A stretch of DNA of 64,000 bases. Source: an uncultured Clostridia bacterium. Lineage in GTDB: Bacteria > Bacillota > Clostridia > Lachnospirales > Anaerotignaceae. Shown here one piece after another: positions 62,421 to 64,000 of this stretch (position 1 is its first letter; each line of letters opens with the position of its first letter). The stretch spans positions 114,564 to 178,563 of the forward strand of contig CAJUNT010000002.1 of assembly GCA_910587735.1 (NCBI GenBank), in the 5' to 3' direction. Made by a program: the position numbers and the translations under genes. The notes beneath the pieces were generated by a model. The model was not told where the DNA came from. It did no database searches and worked only from the letters and a program-made list of their open reading frames with translations.

Positions 62421-63959
62421 ATGAATCAAGAGTTAATTATGATATTAGATTTTGGAGGTCAGTATAATCAGCTGATTGCAAGACGTGTCAGAGAACATCA
62501 TGTATATTGTGAAGTTGTGCCTTGGAATAAACCTATAGAAGAAATTAAGTCAAAAAATCCGAAAGGAATTATATTTACAGGTGGTCCAAATAGTGTATAT
62601 GGAGAAAACGCTCCTAAATGCTCTGAAGAAATATTTCAATTAGGTGTTCCTGTTTTGGGTATTTGCTATGGCTGTCAGCTTCTTGCTTTTACATTAGGCG
62701 GAAAAGTGGGCAATGCTGGAGTAAAAAGTGAGTATGGTAAAGCAGAAGTGACATTTGATACTTCTAGTAAATTATTGAAAGGTATTAACCAAAATGAAAT
62801 TTGCTGGATGAGTCACACAGACTATGTAACTGAGTTACCAGAAGGATTTAAAGTAATAGGGAAAACGACAACTTGTCCCACTGCTGCTATTGAATGTGAA
62901 CAAAAAGGATATTATGGTGTGCAGTTCCATCCAGAAGTAAATCATACTCCAAAAGGCTCTCAAATGCTTTATAATTTTCTGTATGAGATTTGTGGCTGTA
63001 CAGGACAATGGACTATGACAAATTATATAGAAGACCAGATTCAATCTATACGTAATCAAGTTGGAGATGGTAAAGTGCTTTGTGCGCTTTCTGGCGGTGT
63101 GGATTCTAGTGTTGTTGCGGCACTTGTTTCTAAAGCTGTTGGTAAACAGTTGACTTGTGTTTTTGTAGATAATGGTTTAATGAGAAAAAATGAAGGTGAT
63201 GAGGTTGAGGCTGTTTTTAGTGATTTATTTGATTCGCATTTTGTAAGAGCAAATGCTCAAAAACGTTTTTTAGATAAATTGAAAGGTGTTACAGAACCAG
63301 AATCAAAAAGAAAAATAATAGGGGAAGAGTTTATTAGAGTATTTGAAGATGAAGCAAAAAAGATAGGTAAAGTGGATTATCTTGTGCAAGGTACAATCTA
63401 TCCAGATGTGATTGAAAGCGGTTTGGGTGATAGCGCTGTTATAAAATCTCATCATAATGTGGGAGGATTACCTGATGTTGTGGACTTTGAAGAATTGATT
63501 GAACCTCTCCGCTTGCTTTTTAAAGATGAAGTGCGCCAAATGGGTATAGAGCTAGGATTGCCTGATACACTTGTGTGGCGTCAGCCTTTCCCTGGTCCAG
63601 GACTTGGTATTCGTGTTATTGGTGAGGTGACAGAACAAAAACTTGAAATATTAAGAGAGGCAGATGCTATATTTAGAGAAGAAATTGCAAATGCAGCATT
63701 AGAACGTAGTATTAATCAATATTTTGCTGTAATTACAGATATTAGAAGTGTGGGCGTTATGGGCGATTTTAGAACATATGATTATACAATCGCTTTGCGT
63801 GGTGTAACTACAACTGATTTTATGACTGCTGATTGGGCTAGAATACCTTATGATGTGCTTGATAAGATTTCTAGTAGAATTGTAAATGAAGTAAAACACG
63901 TAAATCGTATTGTTTATGATATTACAAGTAAACCACCAGCTACTATTGAGTGGGAATAA
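62421..63959 (+). CDS. guaA: GMP synthase (glutamine-hydrolysing)
   Basis: 512 aa, complete. Glutaminase domain with the nucleophile GICYGCQ and FHPEV, ATP pyrophosphatase P-loop SGGVDSS, then the dimerisation domain ([19 protein letters not shown] end). Converts XMP to GMP. AATGGAGGA lies before the ATG. The 41 nt after the stop in the window show nothing complete. Confidence 0.97.
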   Translation: MNQELIMILDFGGQYNQLIARRVREHHVYCEVVPWNKPIEEIKSKNPKGIIFTGGPNSVYGENAPKCSEEIFQLGVPVLGICYGCQLLAFTLGGKVGNAGVKSEYGKAEVTFDTSSKLLKGINQNEICWMSHTDYVTELPEGFKVIGKTTTCPTAAIECEQKGYYGVQFHPEVNHTPKGSQMLYNFLYEICGCTGQWTMTNYIEDQIQSIRNQVGDGKVLCALSGGVDSSVVAALVSKAVGKQLTCVFVDNGLMRKNEGDEVEAVFSDLFDSHFVRANAQKRFLDKLKGVTEPESKRKIIGEEFIRVFEDEAKKIGKVDYLVQGTIYPDVIESGLGDSAVIKSHHNVGGLPDVVDFEELIEPLRLLFKDEVRQMGIELGLPDTLVWRQPFPGPGLGIRVIGEVTEQKLEILREADAIFREEIANAALERSINQYFAVITDIRSVGVMGDFRTYDYTIALRGVTTTDFMTADWARIPYDVLDKISSRIVNEVKHVNRIVYDITSKPPATIEWE

Positions 63960-64000
63960 TATCAACAAGTCCAAGAAGTCGCATAAACACTGACTTTTTG

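Overview
The window reads as one low-GC chromosomal segment of a Clostridia-type Firmicute (inferred from strongly AT-rich codon use, strong GGAGG ribosome sites, TTG/GTG starts, a SpoVB/MurJ-type flippase and the gene families present). No rRNA, tRNA or CRISPR array was seen, so a finer taxonomic call is not made.

Host left flank (1-22590): a truncated BrnQ amino acid carrier, a small sigma-like protein, a 141-aa tube-like protein, then a minus-strand block with carA, a fused carB-dapF, purA, a HAD phosphatase and a DegV lipid-binding protein. These are followed on the plus strand by a CarD-type regulator, a PIN/TRAM protein, ispD, rnhA, a cold-shock gene, typA, a flippase and a cyclic-di-GMP phosphodiesterase.

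Prophage (22591-59015, about 36.4 kb): bounded by a 17-bp direct repeat, TTATACAATATCTATAA, that has 5-bp inverted arms around a 7-bp centre, as expected of a tyrosine-recombinase core site. Order: integrase, a plasmid-type RepA, a membrane HIRAN-like protein and the repressor (all leftward, with two small RNAs encoded on the opposite strand). Then come rightward early genes (small Cys-rich accessory genes, sigma-like factor, DUF2815 ssDNA-binding protein, VRR-NUC nuclease, SNF2 helicase, primase-helicase), an iteron-like origin, an ArpU-like late activator, terminase, HK97-type head genes, a PBSX/Xkd-like contractile tail, fibres, holin, amidase and an adenine methylase. All core modules are present and open, so it looks intact.

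Two things sit inside the tail operon. One is a pair of par-like type I toxin-antitoxin loci with convergent promoters; one of the two toxins is interrupted by a 202-bp IS200/IS605-type non-autonomous element whose precise removal would restore the toxin frame. The other is a -1 programmed frameshift in the tail assembly chaperone.

A family of about 115-280-bp intergenic elements (nine copies, both orientations, host and prophage) is built from short perfect hairpins whose arms change in a compensatory way between copies. In the prophage they lie just upstream of ribosome binding sites. They look like a MITE family and are the best candidate for an undescribed element here.

Host right flank (59016-64000): Na/Pi cotransporter, a small protein, a frameshifted DUF554 gene and guaA. 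All functional calls come from reading motifs and synteny; no database search was possible.
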